A DNA stretch of 64,000 nt from Durusdinium trenchii (lineage: Eukaryota; Sar; Dinophyceae; Suessiales; Symbiodiniaceae): NCBI GenBank assembly GCA_963970005.1, contig CAXAMN010029016.1, forward strand, positions 367,587 through 431,586. The letters run 5' to 3'. The notes below the pieces were generated by a model. That model had not been told where the DNA came from, searched no databases, and saw nothing but the letters and a program-made list of their open reading frames with translations. Shown piece by piece: positions 1-11,050 of this stretch. Every line of letters starts with the position of its first letter. Positions within the stretch are counted from its first letter, which is position 1. Made by a program: the position numbers and the translations under genes.

Positions 1-90
1 CCCCCCCCGCGGTTCAACTCCCAGCTGCGCCGTGTAGGGGGTTGGTTGAACGTGGTTGGTTGGGTGTAAACGGTGGCTTGGTGTAAAGGG

Positions 91-405
91 TGCTGCTGCT
101 GCTGCCGCTCTGCTGCTTGCTGCTGCTGTTTGCTGCTGCCGCTGGTTGCCGCTTTTGTAGCTGCTGCTTTGCTACTTGTTGCGGCTGACGACGCCGCTGC
201 TACTGCTGCTTGCTGCTTGCTGCTTGCTGCTGCTGCTTGCTGCTTGCTGCCGGTGGTGCTTGCTGCCGGTGGTGCTGCTGCTGCTGCGGCTTGATGCTGC
301 GCTGCTGCTGCGTGGTGCTGCTGGCTGGCTGCTGGTTGGTGGTTGCTGCTGGCTGCTGGCTGCAGGCGGCTGCTGCTGCTGCTGCTGGCTGCTGCTTGCT
401 GCATA
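91..405. repeat. CTG/TGC-rich imperfect triplet repeat
   Basis: Imperfect CTG/CTGCTTG triplet array with GGTGGT interruptions. All three frames stay open on one strand or the other and give Leu/Ala/Cys or Gln/Ser runs; these are low-complexity shadows. A similar array lies at 31403-31692. Confidence 0.9.
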
Positions 406-432
406 GGACTTGTACTTCACCGTTACAAGTTG

Positions 433-1027
433 TTTACCCCTATTTCTAACCTAATGCATGCATAAGCGGGTGGTAAATTTACCCCCCAGGCTTGCTATAA
501 CCATACACCGGCTATTTCCTCAAGACACTCTATTCTTGATACCTTTTACCAGTGCTTATCCTACACTACGGACGCCCTAGTGTATGCACAGTCCTTGTGA
601 TGCTTACCCCTCGTTCCGGCTCAAGGCATACATAAGCGGGGGGTAAATTTACCCCCCAGATTTGCAATAACCATAAGCCGGCTATTTCCTCAAGACACTC
701 TACTCCTTATACCTTTTACCAGTGCTTATCCTACACTACGGACGCCCTAGTGTATGCACAGTCCCTGTGATGCCAGAAATGCCTACCCCTCTTTCCAGCA
801 CAAGGCATACATAAGCGGGGGGTAAATTTACCCCCCAGATTTGCAATAACCATACACCGGCTATTTCCTCAAGACACTCTATTCCATATACCTTTTACCC
901 GTGCTTCTCCTACACTACGGACGCCCTAGTGTATGTACAGTCCGTATGATGTCAGAAATGCTTACCCCTCTTTCCGACTCAAGGCATACAAAAGCGGAGG
1001 GTAAATTTACCCCCCAGATTTGCCGAT
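433..1027 (+). repeat. Satellite, about 3.3 units of about 179 bp, with a palindrome in each unit
   Basis: Units begin near 433, 604, 783 and 961 with a TTACCCCT-like start. Each unit carries a 20-bp palindrome: GGGGGGTAAATTTACCCCCC is perfect at 638-657 and 817-836 and has one mismatch at 468-487 and 996-1015. Palindrome starts are 170, 179 and 179 bp apart. Each unit also has a TACACTA...TAGTGTA inverted pair around a 9-base spacer. The last unit is cut off shortly after its palindrome. Confidence 0.9.
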
Positions 1028-4000
1028 CACGCATCTTCGTGCCTGCCAACGAGTGCACCCGGGTTGTTCCAATGTACCCTTCCCAGTCAGCGATGTCACA
1101 TTTACATTCTTTAGCGCAAAGTATGTACATAGCAACCTTCCTCCCAAAACATGTAATCCCTACATGCTTTGCCGACTATGTAACTAGTACATCCGGTGCG
1201 ATTCGGCTAGCTTTCGACCTCTCCCCCTGGCCTCAAGTTCCACTTTCATGATCATTTGAGGGAGAGTCACAAGTGAGTCGCTTAGCGACTCTGGCGAGTC
1301 CTCGTCTTTCGCCCGTCAAATGAGCGCGTCCTCGGTCCAGTCCCCGATCGACTGAACGTAGGTCTGTTCGATCAAGCCCAGCATATGGTTGGGTGGGTCT
1401 CTCCCCATTCGTTGAAAACACATCCGTTCTTTTGAGGGTCAGTGGGAGCAGTTGAATGTTTGAACATTTTTGAACACTAATTAGACTATCCTGTAGACTC
1501 CAGTGCAGAGTCAGGTATCTTGTGAGCAGGTATCTTGTAGAAGGCCTCTGCTTGGTGTAGAAGGCCCCTGACAAACAGAAACCTCCTCGTTGACAAATGC
1601 CTTCGACTCTGGAGGTGCCAGGTCAAGAAACTGGGTCAATCGATGTCAAGAAGCTTCGAAACTGCTCGATCCGCTCTCCTGCTTCGAACCCCCCCGAACC
1701 GCTGGGTCACCAGTCATGGGGCGGCCATGCCATGTGCCGTCCGGATCGTCGCGCCCAGTGTGCCCCCGCCGCGGCTCAGCCTGGCGGAAGCGATCCAGGC
1801 CGAACCGACGGGGAACCGTCCGGGTTCCGGGAGGTTGGTTCGGCAGAAGCCTTCAGATGTTCGGGTGTTCAGTCTTTGGTGAAAAAGCAACAACATCCTG
1901 GTATCCTACCCAGGTTTGTAAACATGGATCACCTGCAGGTTTGTAGACGTTTTTCATCGTTTTTTCCTAGCCGTTTTTTGGGAATTGTTCCTTTTCCGCG
2001 AAAGAAGAACAGGTCGAGGGAGTCACGTGTCATCTTTACTAACCCTAAACCCTAAGACCTTGTTCAACTTCCACGGAATTGGTGCCGGAATGCCCCACTC
2101 AGATGGAATAAACATGTACTGTAGTAGCCGTGCTGTGAAGACAGGACAAACCCAGTCGCCCTTCACCCATGCTTGGAGACCTAGCCACACAACAAGCTCC
2201 TTCTTGTCAGCTGCGCACCTCTGAGTCGCCACTTCCTTTGGCATGTGCCCCGCGCCCCCCGCGACGCTTCGCCGCGAAGCCTCGCCGTGTGGTCGCCAGG
2301 CGCGAAGCAAATTGTGGTACCCTGTGGTGACCGCCATGAAGAATGGCATCCCTTCGCAGCAGCACGGTTTTTCTTGACCGGCCAGGGAAGGGTCCACGGT
2401 TGGTGGGTGGTTTGGGCCGGAGGAAGGTGGTGTGGGGTCGCAGGGTGCGTTTTGGTGCTGTTTGAGTACTGGTGATCGTGCGGGCAGCTCAGAGTTCAAG
2501 TCGGGGGTGAGTCATGTGAGAGCTAGGATGAGGGACATGTGCGGGTTTTGAACCAGAAGACTACTACCGGTATTGATCATGGCTGCATTCATTTGCATTA
2601 TGGACCAACCATGGATGACTTCCGTGTCGTCCAGTATACTGGTTGGAGGTGATTGGGTGTTGAAGGTGCTTGGGTGTATGTTCTTTCGTCTAGCATTGAA
2701 TAAATTGAAGACGAGAGAGGAACAGAGGTCATCCACGGTCGCAACAGACGAACTCAAGGAAAGGATCTATATAGTCTATAGTTACTTGATGATGAACACT
2801 GTCATTGGTGAGGTGGTACGTCCTTCGATGTACAAGATATGTTTCGTGGCCATGTACACTTGAGCTCGTTTGCCAGATCATTTGAACGCACTAGACGGAG
2901 TTCCGTATGGCAGCTGGTACATACGCAGCTGCTACATAGCGTTCCCTAATGGAGTTCAAATAGAGTTGATGACGAAACAACTCCGTCCTCAGCCATTCCA
3001 ACGCTTTCTCAGCCCATCGGTGCCCAGACTTCAGCCATCGGCCTTCGAACGCTTCCTTTTTCGAGCCCAAAACCGTCCTGCGAAGCCCAAGGAGGGAAAC
3101 CTGCTTCAGCCCGGCCCGCTGCGAAGCCTCGCATCCAAAAAGAGCTACCCTCCCTGCAACAATCATGGAAGTGGACAACCCCCTCTTGGTAGAGGAACAT
3201 CGTCTTCCAAGGGGGCCACTGTCCACTGTCCACTTCGCATCCAAAAAAGAGCTAGAGCATCTGAGCATCATCTGCCCTGACTCGCCACCTCTGCTCAACT
3301 CCCAAGGTCTGACTCGCCGTCCGTTTCGGCACCCGGTCCAAGACACTCCCGAGCGGAGACATCGAGGTATCCCAACACGCCCATCCCAGAGAGTGCGGAC
3401 ATCGAGGCCGGCGGGTCAGCGCTGGGTGGGTTCGGTGGAGGGTGGTTGAACAACACACGCGACGCGGCGCGGCCCGGAGGGTGGAGGACTGATCGGCCGC
3501 GCAGTGGGACTGATCGGCCTGGGGGACCGATCGGGCTGGGTTCCTCTCTCCTCCTCCAACTGATTGGTCTTCCTTGCAACTGCAGTGTCTCTGGAAATCG
3601 TTGATGGAATCTTTTAAAAAAAGGCGCTTTGGGATCGCAAGCAGATCTCTCTGGACCCAAACTTTCCCCGAACGACCGAAACCTCGCGCTGCTTTGGCCC
3701 CTTTTGGACCACGTCACCACTCGGGAGCCGCTCGGGAGCCGCACGGTCGATGCACGGTCGAACGGTTTGGCTCGGCCGCGTCCTGGCCTGGCTGGTTGGA
3801 CACTGGGATTGGGATGAAACTGGGGGGGGCAGGACCATCCCTGATTCCAACAGAGACCCTATAGCCTACGTACAATAACTATTATTAGAACATATTATAA
3901 CATAGATTTATAGATTATATAATGAATAGTATAGATTTTGTCCATTGCAGATTGTTCATATCACACCGTCAAGACCAAGGGTCTTGAGATGTCTTCAGTC

Positions 4001-4254
4001 TCCGACCTTGCCAGTGCTGGGCGACCTTGCCAGTTCATGGAGATCATCACCAAGAGTTCGCCCAGAGGGAAAAGGGATCATCCAAAAAGACAAATCCTGC
4101 ACCATCCAGAGGACCAATTTAAACCATTTTAGGCCGCCCTCCGAATCCTTAGGCTCTATGGCCCCCTCCATCGCAGGGTCCAGACACCGGAACCAATTCC
4201 TGGATGTTGAAACCGGGCCCGGAAGACACCAATGAAGCAATCCTTGGGTGTCAG
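1028..4254. other. No recognised gene
   Basis: Several ORFs of 60-158 codons occur on both strands (the longest is minus 2499-2023), but none shows a family motif and they overlap each other. Two telomere-type CCCTAAA units lie near 2040-2056, too few to mean anything. I see no convincing exon before 4255. Confidence 0.5.
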
Positions 4255-4308
4255 GAGATGAAGCCGGTGCGCTTGGCCATGCTGGAGACGATCTACGGCC
4301 CGGGCGGC
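4255..4308 (+). CDS. Candidate exon, unknown product
   Basis: The segment follows a CAG acceptor at 4252-4254 and ends before GTGCGT at 4309. It reads 18 codons, EMKPVRLAMLETIYGPGG. The balanced, GC-ending codons stand out from the surrounding frames. No family is recognised. It lies upstream of cysteine-rich exons on the same strand and could be an upstream exon of that gene; the link is inference from strand and proximity only. Confidence 0.4.
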
Positions 4309-4580
4309 GTGCGTGAAAACGGAGAGAAGGGACATACTCCACTGGTCGATGGTTGGCACTGGCCTACAGTGTCCTACACGCGCTCCAACACAAAACAACA
4401 AGCAAACTGGAACGAAATGGACTTGATAAATGGCGGAGGGAGTAGAACATAGATGAAATTGGCATAATGAAATTGGTATATTTTCCTCCCATGGGGTGCT
4501 TTGTGCATGGAGATATTTGGGTGTGGAAAAGGAACGCTCAACGAAAAGCCAGTAGTTGGAAGGTCCCTGTACACAAAGAC

Positions 4581-4613
4581 ACAAACACACACACCCACAC
4601 ACACACACACACA
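4581..4613. repeat. (CA)n microsatellite
   Basis: Run of ACAC dinucleotides with short interruptions. Confidence 0.9.
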
Positions 4614-4765
4614 TATGACATGCTTTTCTGCACCAATCTAGATTGGTTCAATGACTGGAAAGGATTTGTCCTGTCGTCTCCACTCTATTCACGTCCCTTT
4701 GCTCGCCGCCCTCGACCATGTGACACCGCAGACCGACCTGCACGGGCCAGACCTGTGTTTCACAG

Positions 4766-4841
4766 CGGGACATGCCATGCGCCAGGAAATGTGTCGGAGG
4801 AGACCTCGCTGGGCCACGCCTGCGAAATCTTGGATGATCTG
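4766..4841 (+). CDS. Candidate exon, unknown product
   Basis: It follows TTTCACAG and ends before a good donor, GTGAGG, at 4842. The frame reads GTCHAPGNVSEETSLGH followed by ACEILDDL. A second acceptor, CCAG at 4782-4785, would shorten it. Two cysteines and an N-V-S sequon would fit an extracellular protein, but the family is not recognised. Possibly the same gene as the exons at 4255 and 5523. Confidence 0.4.
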
Positions 4842-4875
4842 GTGAGGCCTTGCAACGCCCCCAGGCGCGGAGGGA

Positions 4876-4911
4876 GTGGAAGGTCGACACCGCGTGGAAG
4901 GTCGACACCGC
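4876..4911 (+). repeat. 18-bp perfect tandem duplication
   Basis: GTGGAAGGTCGACACCGC occurs twice in a row (4876-4893 and 4894-4911). Confidence 0.9.
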
Positions 4912-5279
4912 GCGGAAGACGACGCGTATCGGACGGGGGAGCGGGAGGGATTGCAGGAGGGACGCCGTTTTTTGGGTGAGAGCTGTGCAGGGATGTCAAC
5001 ACTAGGATATACCTTGGTTGACCTGGTGTTGGTCAAACTCGTGGGTGAACACATGGTGGGTCACGGCCCATCCCCATAGGCAAGCTGGTGCAGGGATTGA
5101 AACGCGACGTCGCGCGGACTTCCGAATTGAAGTGGTCATGTTTGACAAGGGCGAACTGGTCATTGCCAATGAGGAAATGAGTTTATGGTAAGGCGGTAAG
5201 CATTCCTAAGCATTCCTCTTGAAATTCATACTAAATATTGTTTCTGTAATTCGTTTAGTAGACCAACCTTTAACAAAAC

Positions 5280-5392
5280 GCTTGCTAAGTGGAATGTTCC
5301 TCCAAGTACGGTTTTGTTGAACACGAAAAAGGACCTTGCTAAGTGGAATAGATCTTCTCCAAGGACACGAAAAAAGGTTTTGTTGAACCTCC
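5280..5392 (+). repeat. Two-unit diverged tandem repeat, about 55 bp
   Basis: Both units start CTTGCTAAGTGGAAT (near 5280 and 5335), contain CTCCAAG, an ACACGAAAAA tract and GGTTTTGTTGAAC, but the order of the last parts differs slightly between units. This suggests an old tandem duplication with rearrangement. Confidence 0.6.
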
Positions 5393-5522
5393 CCCAGAAA
5401 ACGATCCCTGCCCCCACAGCAGGATTCATTTCCCAAACAGATTCAAGCCCCAAGCCACGACCAGATCCACGACCGCACCGGAACCAAGACATCCCCAAAA
5501 AGGCGGCTCCGTCCTTCCAAAG

Positions 5523-5640
5523 GAGAACGCACCTCCCTCCATGTCCACCACTTCGGTCCGGGCTATGGCGCCTCCCGGACCGACTGGGGCCTCAGGTGGG
5601 AGACCGACGTGCGCTGCCTGAACCCCTTCGATGGCCTCGC
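5523..5640 (+). CDS. Candidate exon, cysteine-containing extracellular-like segment
   Basis: After an AAAG acceptor the frame reads ERTSLHVHHFGPGYGASRTD, then WGLRWETDVRCLNPFDGLAG and CEAER. The composition (Trp, Gly, Asp, paired Cys) and absence of low complexity make it protein-like, unlike the overlapping frames. The 3' border is uncertain; a GC donor (GCCGAG) near 5640 is one choice. The family is not recognised. Its position before the GCC2/GCC3-like exons suggests an ectodomain exon of the same gene, which is inference. Confidence 0.4.
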
Positions 5641-6247
5641 CGGCTGCGAGGCCGAGCGGAACCGGAGGAACCGGTGGTGTCTCGGGTCCGGGAGCGCGTC
5701 CGGACGGTGCGATTCGCACGGGGCGGTTGGCCGAAGGTGAAGCCCATTGGCCGTGTCGGCACGGTTGGCCGTGTCGATCGAACCATGTCACTCTCACCGC
5801 CGGAGCGAAACCGTTTCGAGGTGTCGAGGTGTCGATCCAAGAGCATTCGACGTCGCTGGCGGTTTGCATGAAACCGGGGGTGTCCCAAAAAGCGGCTCCG
5901 CCATGAAGGTCTTGTCTGAGGGCCGCGGTGATTCCGCCAGGTGTCCGGTGTTTAAGACGGGATTTTCCCAGGGTCCCAGACCATCCATGGGACTGGAATA
6001 GTTATATAAGTTATAAGTTATACTTAGAACATCAACCACCACAAATATGGTCCAACTTCAACTTCATATCAAAACGGAGGTCATGTCCGGGTTCTAAGTG
6101 TACATTTACCCCGCCATGTTCCGTCCATGTCCCAAACTCTTCGGTCGTCGGAGTCTAAAACCCGTCGGAGTCCGCCCATTTTCGCTCGCCTTCGCCGAAC
6201 TCGGTCACGCGCGGGCGGAGGCTGGGAGCCATTTGGACTCGGATCAG

Positions 6248-6300
6248 TTGGGCATCATCCGGTGTCGGCCCTGTGAGAGCGGCACCTACCGGCCAGCCCC
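6248..6300 (+). CDS. Candidate exon, GCC2/GCC3 (ephrin-receptor-like) fragment
   Basis: After a CAG acceptor at 6245-6247 the frame reads LGIIRCRPCESGTYRPAP. C-x2-C-x2-G-x-Y is the core of GCC2/GCC3-type cysteine-rich repeats, found in extracellular parts of ephrin-receptor-like and other modular surface proteins. The same spacing recurs at 11709, 12789 and 16485 on the same strand. The 3' border is uncertain. Only half of the usual repeat is present, so the second cysteine pair would come from another exon. Confidence 0.45.
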
Positions 6301-7789
6301 TCGTCGGCCGGAGGGAACGGAGGGAACGGTGGAAGAGTTTGGAACAGGGTGGTTTGGTGATGTGGCTTTGGTTTCGGAGGGTTTCGGAGGGTTTCGGAGG
6401 GTGGGGGGGGGCCGAATGGGACGGGGGTGCTCCGGGGGTTTCTGAGGCATGGCAAACGGAGGTGGTTCTTGAGTTCGGATGGACGGATGGCTCCCCCGGT
6501 TCCCGGGAAGTAGGCAGAAAGCCGGTCCAGTGGCTCCCAAGCAGGCTTCTCGAAACATTCCACTATGCCGACTAAGCCTAAAGTGATGCAAAGCTATTCA
6601 TATCACGTCAAACCATCCACAGTAGTAACTGAAACAGATCCACCCGTACTATTTGTACCCTCCAGTCCGTTGGGTACTGTGGGAAGTCCTGGAACCTGGA
6701 AGTTCCAATGGACTTGGGGGGCTGCATCTCAGCCAGTGAAGCCGAACTTGTGGATTGAACAGTGTTGGAACTGGTGACCGGTGACCTACTCCCTAACCCC
6801 AGTACAAAGGCCATTTATACTGGGCTGGATTTGACTGGTTCATGCAGGTTGTCGTGTGGCATGCCGAGACCTACCCCGACTCATCGGGAGACACCGACCC
6901 CTCCTGCCCGACCTGTGCCTCACAGCTCATGCTAGGAGGATTCCAACCACCATTGACCATTGATTTATAGGCTTTATCGAACAGACACCATATTTTCCTC
7001 AAGGATTCCAACCACTCTTAAATGGCCATGGTTCGATCTGTCCCCATTCTTCTGGCTCCTTCCTGGTCCCTTTTTCGGTGGTTCACCCTTCCCCCCCTCC
7101 CTTCACCGACCGCGGACAGCGCTGTCTCATCCCGTGGCGGACTCCGCCCACCCCAGCTGTGGCCGGGCCACCGAGGACCGCTCTGTCGACCAGGCGCCTG
7201 GCAAGGGTCATTTGGCGTTCGCCTGGCCGTTTTCCGGCGAGTGAGTCAGTGAGCTGGAGACGTAGGTGTTTGGGATATGAAGTCGGAATGCCATCCATTT
7301 TCTCAAACAGTGTACTGTTGTGGGTTCTCTCTTATTAACCACAGTCTCTGGCCGGGCCCCATGAACCTTGTGTTTGCGTGTTGTCTTCTTCTTGTGCCTC
7401 TAGTTGTCCTGCTGTTGCCCTCTGGCCGCGCTCGCGAATCCTGTGTCCTCCTCTTGTCCTCCAAGCCTCTTTGCTCAAGTCGGCCGTAGCCGGCCCCCAT
7501 GAGCGGGGCACCGTCCTGAGACCTGTCAAGCTGCTCCTCTTGGCGTATGCCTGGCTGCTGCTGTGCGGTGCCTGGTGCGGCCGTCGCTTGAGCAACCTGG
7601 TCCCAAGTCCGGGAGTGAGCCCCTGTGGCTTGGCGAAAAGCTTCTTGGCTCCAGGCTCACTAGAGGTGAGGGTTTCTCCAGTCCCACGGCTGGGGGCAGA
7701 GGAGACCCGCATGAGTTTCCTCCGAAATACACCTGGGGTAGGGCTACTTGAAGGCCCCATCGGGGCAAAGGGGCTCCGCTCAGAAAGGA
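6301..7789. other. Intron or intergenic; no gene recognised
   Basis: No exon with both a plausible acceptor and a protein-like frame was seen. Near 6945-6985 a segment (CCAACCACCATTGA...TTTATAGGCTTTATCGAAC) closely resembles 35449-35490. At 7427-7462 a CCTGTGTCCTCCTCTTGTCC segment resembles 11286-11315 beyond the other end of the LINE. Confidence 0.5.
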
Positions 7790-7861
7790 GCACCAAACAA
7801 AGCTACAGGAGAGCACTGAGGAGACTTCAACACACAGGCAGTACCACCTACAAGGGACGAC

Positions 7862-8570
7862 TGCTCCTGGCCGCTCTACCGACGACCCCTGCACCAAGGA
7901 CGGTTTCTGTCCTGGAATGCTGGAGGTCTGACAAGTGCCACCTGGCAGGAATTGATGCAGTTCGTTACCCATCATAACATAGACATTGTGTGCATACAGG
8001 GGACACGATGGACCATGCAGAGGGAATGGAGCACACATGGGTACTGGGTGCTGTCTACCAGGGTTGAGGACTCTCGAGATCAGGGGGGCCTTCTCACGCT
8101 GATCAGCCATAGGCTGTGTTCGAGCCAGGACATTTCAAGTGCCTCACCGATCCAGGGTCGAGTCCAACGTGTCAAATGCCGGGTGGCGGAGGTCACCTTG
8201 GAGTTGATCCAGGTCTATCAATTTCCCACCGATGTTACTTCCACTCGTGCACACCCATATGATAGTCGAGCTACCGTGTGGTCGACACTGGACCAAGTTT
8301 TGCATGCCCATCCGCAATGTAGTTGCAGTGGCAGGGGGCTTTAACACAGAGAGTCAACCCCGCAGCCCAGAGCTGCAGGATGTGCTGCAAACATGCTCTG
8401 ACTACGGTGCGGACTCATGATGGTGCCCACACCTTTGAAGGCCCTGGGGGCAACCATGTGCTCATGCGGAGATGTCAACAGGATGCACAGGTTCAGCAGA
8501 GTCGGGTTCTTGTTGACTTTCCGGTTGCAGGCTGGAGAGCCCTTGGGATCATCTCCCCATCATGAGCAGT
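7862..8570 (+). pseudogene. LINE AP-type endonuclease (EEP fold), frameshifted
   Basis: The frame opens with GRFLSWNAGGLTSATWQELM, the usual start of this endonuclease domain, then reads NIDIVCIQGTRW, where family members usually have the catalytic Q-E. Further parts are GGFNTESQ (in place of the usual GDFN) near 8334 and DHLPIMSSLPLYW near 8550, the terminal D-H box. These lie in at least three frames, so the gene is broken. In intact LINEs this enzyme nicks target DNA to prime reverse transcription. The Q-G and G-F substitutions would also be damaging. Confidence 0.7.
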
Positions 8571-8699
8571 CTCCCCCTCTACTGGAAGGTGTGGCGGGCG
8601 GTCTACGTCCCGGCTGTCCCCCCAAGATCGTTGGTCCTGGTCGACGCGGCAGGTCCTGCAGCAACATTGTCGAGCTCACGATGAATGGCCTAACAATGA

Positions 8700-9515
8700 A
8701 GCCTGACACAGACTAGGCAGGACATGGGGACGCACCTTCTGGATCAGCGTCTGAAGCACACACTTGCCCAATATGTCCGTGAGGGTGCGAACTGCACGCT
8801 TGGCAATCAGGGTGAGCCAAGCTGCCTGCCATTGCGGCGGTATGGAGACCACCTCATGACACCACATGCATGTCAGAAGCTCATGACAGACTTGGGCAAG
8901 TTCCGTGGCCAGGGATCGGACGACTGCCGGCTGCAAGGAGTCCGGCGCAACAGCTTTGGTCAGATTGACCTTGGCAAATTGCCGGGGCAGGTCATCAACA
9001 GTGAATGGCATGGTAGTAAGTCGAAAGCGAGGACCAGGCGGCTGAGGAACTGGTCCGCAGTAAACAGCAGCAAAGTGTTGTCTAATGGCTTCCAACTCAT
9101 CCTCAGGGCTTTGTGCAAGGCCTGTGGTGGAACGAAGGCATATTTGCCGAACTGGTGGCTTGGGGCTCAATGTACGAACAATCGAATGCATCATGTGCAG
9201 CATTCGCCTGAGCAGCGGACTGCGTCTGGCTTGGAACTTATCCTTCTTCTGTTGTCGAGCACGTTTCATCAGAGCCTGATGCAGTCGGCCGTGCCGCATG
9301 GCATGAAACCAGGCATGGAAACTCGAACGCAGGTCAGTGACCACTGCAAGGGTGGTGCCACATGGTGGCGGCATACCTACGACTGGCGGGATGCATCCAA
9401 TCCGGTAAAAATTAGGGGAGGGACTGGTTTGGGCATGCCAGTACTCTTTAGACCGTGTGCTGAGATACTCAAGACTCGACCAGCTGGGCGCACTCGGATC
9501 AAGCCATGTGAACAA
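8700..9515 (-). pseudogene. LINE reverse transcriptase, N-terminal half, inverted
   Basis: A long open frame on the minus strand reads FTWLDPSAPSWSSLEYL, a Lys/Arg-rich linker, then KAVAPDSLQPAVVRSL (the RT box usually KAPGPD) and PPQWQAAWLTLIAKR. It ends with VRPHVLPSLCQ at 8701. This is the fingers-side half of an RT. The sequence upstream (endonuclease) and downstream (RT palm, from about 9520) lie on the plus strand, so this piece was flipped in place. The frame has no stop across about 270 codons, so the inversion may be younger than the frameshifts elsewhere. Confidence 0.75.
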
Positions 9516-9519
9516 CTAC

Positions 9520-10210
9520 CCAGAAGTTTGACGCCTTGGTGGCTGTGTTTGCGCATTGCCGGACTGTTCGAGCCAGGTGTCAAAGTGCTGCATTGAGTCT
9601 CTGGCAGAGACGGGCCGGTGCGGCACTCACTCTAAGCGGAGGGCTCTGCCTGAGCCTAGACCTGTCTGAAGCCTTCGATCGGATGCCGAGAGAAAGACTG
9701 GGACCTGCATTGTCTCATGCTCATTGTCCTGAAGAACTGAAGCACCTTTTACTCGCCTGGTTGAATGGTGCCGTCTATCACATCTCACACCGGGGGCACA
9801 GTGCACCCTTGTCCCTACCAGAGGCTTAGAGGGACCCGGCAGGGCTGTGTTGCGTCCCCGCTCCAGTGGAATGCATGCCTGCTCAACATCTTGATTCAGT
9901 TTCTTGCTAGCATTGACTGTCCAATAATGGAGTGGCTGCGCGAGCATCTTATTTCATATGCCGACGACTTGCACACACCTGGCTAACCTCCCTCAAGCGG
10001 TCCAGGAACTTGGACACTTACTGGATACACTAGAAGCCAATCAACTCGTTGTGAACTTGCGCGAAACTGCCGGGGTCCAAGGTGACGGGGCTGCTGAAGA
10101 AATGGACCAAGCAGATCAAGGGGACCAAGTATCTTGTCGTACCCCGACAGTGGGGCACTAGCTTGATTCCATGGGTGAGCCAACGCACTTATCTGGGGGA
10201 CACAGATTAG
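9520..10210 (+). pseudogene. LINE reverse transcriptase, palm domain, frameshifted
   Basis: The frame resumes with FDALVAVFAHCRTV, then motif A LSLDLSEAFDRMP (near 9650-9690), motif B RGTRQGCVASPLQW and motif C LISYADDLH (near 9948-9975). All three RT catalytic motifs are visible, but A and B lie in different frames. Downstream, TGLLKKWTKQIKGTKYLVV and LIPWVSQRTYLG resemble the thumb region of dinoflagellate LINEs. The inverted fingers half at 8700-9515 is its missing N-terminus. Confidence 0.75.
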
Positions 10211-10225
10211 CTATGGCCCATTCGA

Positions 10226-11050
10226 AATGCAAACGTTGAAGCGCCGGATACATGCATGTAGGACGCATACCACACTCCCGTCTTCGATCATTTTTCCAAG
10301 GCGTCACGCCTTCAGCCTATGGAGCCGGGTTCGACTGTGGTCCAGCTGTGTCCGTGCCTCATATGTGTACGGTCTTGCAGCCAGTGGTCTCACTGCCCGA
10401 GTCGACTGAGGATCTCCGAGCACGCCCCGGCCCCCCCAGCATTCGACACCTGTTCTCCCCCAGCATGATCCAGAGCTTCGAGGCCGTCAGCCGACAGGAC
10501 TGGTTGGGCGTGTTGGGCACCCCCCGCCTTCCAACCGACCCGTGACTCAGCCAATGGCGCGACTCAGTGTGCTCATTGCGGCTCCACCTTCAACAACTTC
10601 TATGGGTTGAGGATGCATGTGGAATCCAACGCCTGCAAACGGTTTGACTCCACCAGGGGAGCGGGTGACCATGTTCCACAGCACTGGCCCTGTTTACAAG
10701 CTATGTGTGCAGAAGGTACTCCCTCACAATGGCTTTTGGACCCCCGTCTACGTGAAGCATTACAACAACGGTGTGGCCTCTGTGGTCGACGCATGCAAAA
10801 CACCACTGGAATTGCCAAACACCTCTATCATGACCATGCGGACATCATGCAGGCAGCTACAGCATGGATCCAACGGGCCTATGACCTATGTCCTGCAGAT
10901 GGACCGCAATGCTACTGTCCGGTGGCTCGCTCGACCAAGTCCGGGCACAAGTGTCCGGTGTTGCTGCAAGCTGGAGTCTTTGGCCATCTCTTCCAACCAC
11001 AGCAGCGGCCGCAGGTACCGGCGGCACTGCAGCAGTTGGTGAATGCGGCC
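10226..11050 (+). pseudogene. LINE C-terminal region with two zinc fingers
   Basis: After the thumb (TLKRRIHACRTHTTLPSS) there are two finger-like motifs. One is CAHCGSTFNNFYGLRMH then VESNAC, with C-x2-C-x12-H-x5-C spacing (from about 10570). The other is CGLCGRRMQNTTGIAKH then LYHDH, with C-x2-C-x12-H-x4-H spacing (from about 10752). Such fingers after the RT are common in dinoflagellate LINE-like elements and probably bind nucleic acid. The frame changes between the fingers. The tail after 10850 is Gln/Pro-rich with no motif. Confidence 0.6.

Larger units (their letters stand above)
7790..11050 (+). mobile_element. Decayed LINE retrotransposon with an internal inversion
   Basis: The parts, in order, are an AP-type endonuclease (+), an inverted 5' half of the reverse transcriptase (-), the RT palm (+), and two zinc fingers (+). 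Just before the endonuclease a basic stretch, TKQSYRRALRRL...STTYKGR, matches what I know of dinoflagellate LINE proteins. Multiple frameshifts show that the copy is dead. It lies between candidate host exons at 6248 and 11709, so it probably sits in an intron. No target-site duplication or poly-A tail was identified, so the ends are approximate. Confidence 0.75.

Noticed and set aside
91-405. Leu/Ala/Cys- and Gln/Ser-rich ORFs
   Set aside because: Translation of a CTG repeat in several frames on both strands; no splice or start evidence.
433-1027. CRISPR-like array
   Set aside because: Units are homologous over the whole 179 bp with no unique spacers, and the context is eukaryotic; it is a satellite.
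2038-2056. Telomere repeat (CCCTAAACCCTAA)
   Set aside because: Only about two units; expected by chance or as an interstitial relic.
2023-2499. 158-codon minus-strand ORF
   Set aside because: Fairly protein-like composition but no motif, no relation to neighbours and no splice context.
8724-9596. 290-codon plus-strand ORF
   Set aside because: It is the antisense of the inverted LINE RT segment; the minus-strand frame carries the RT motifs.
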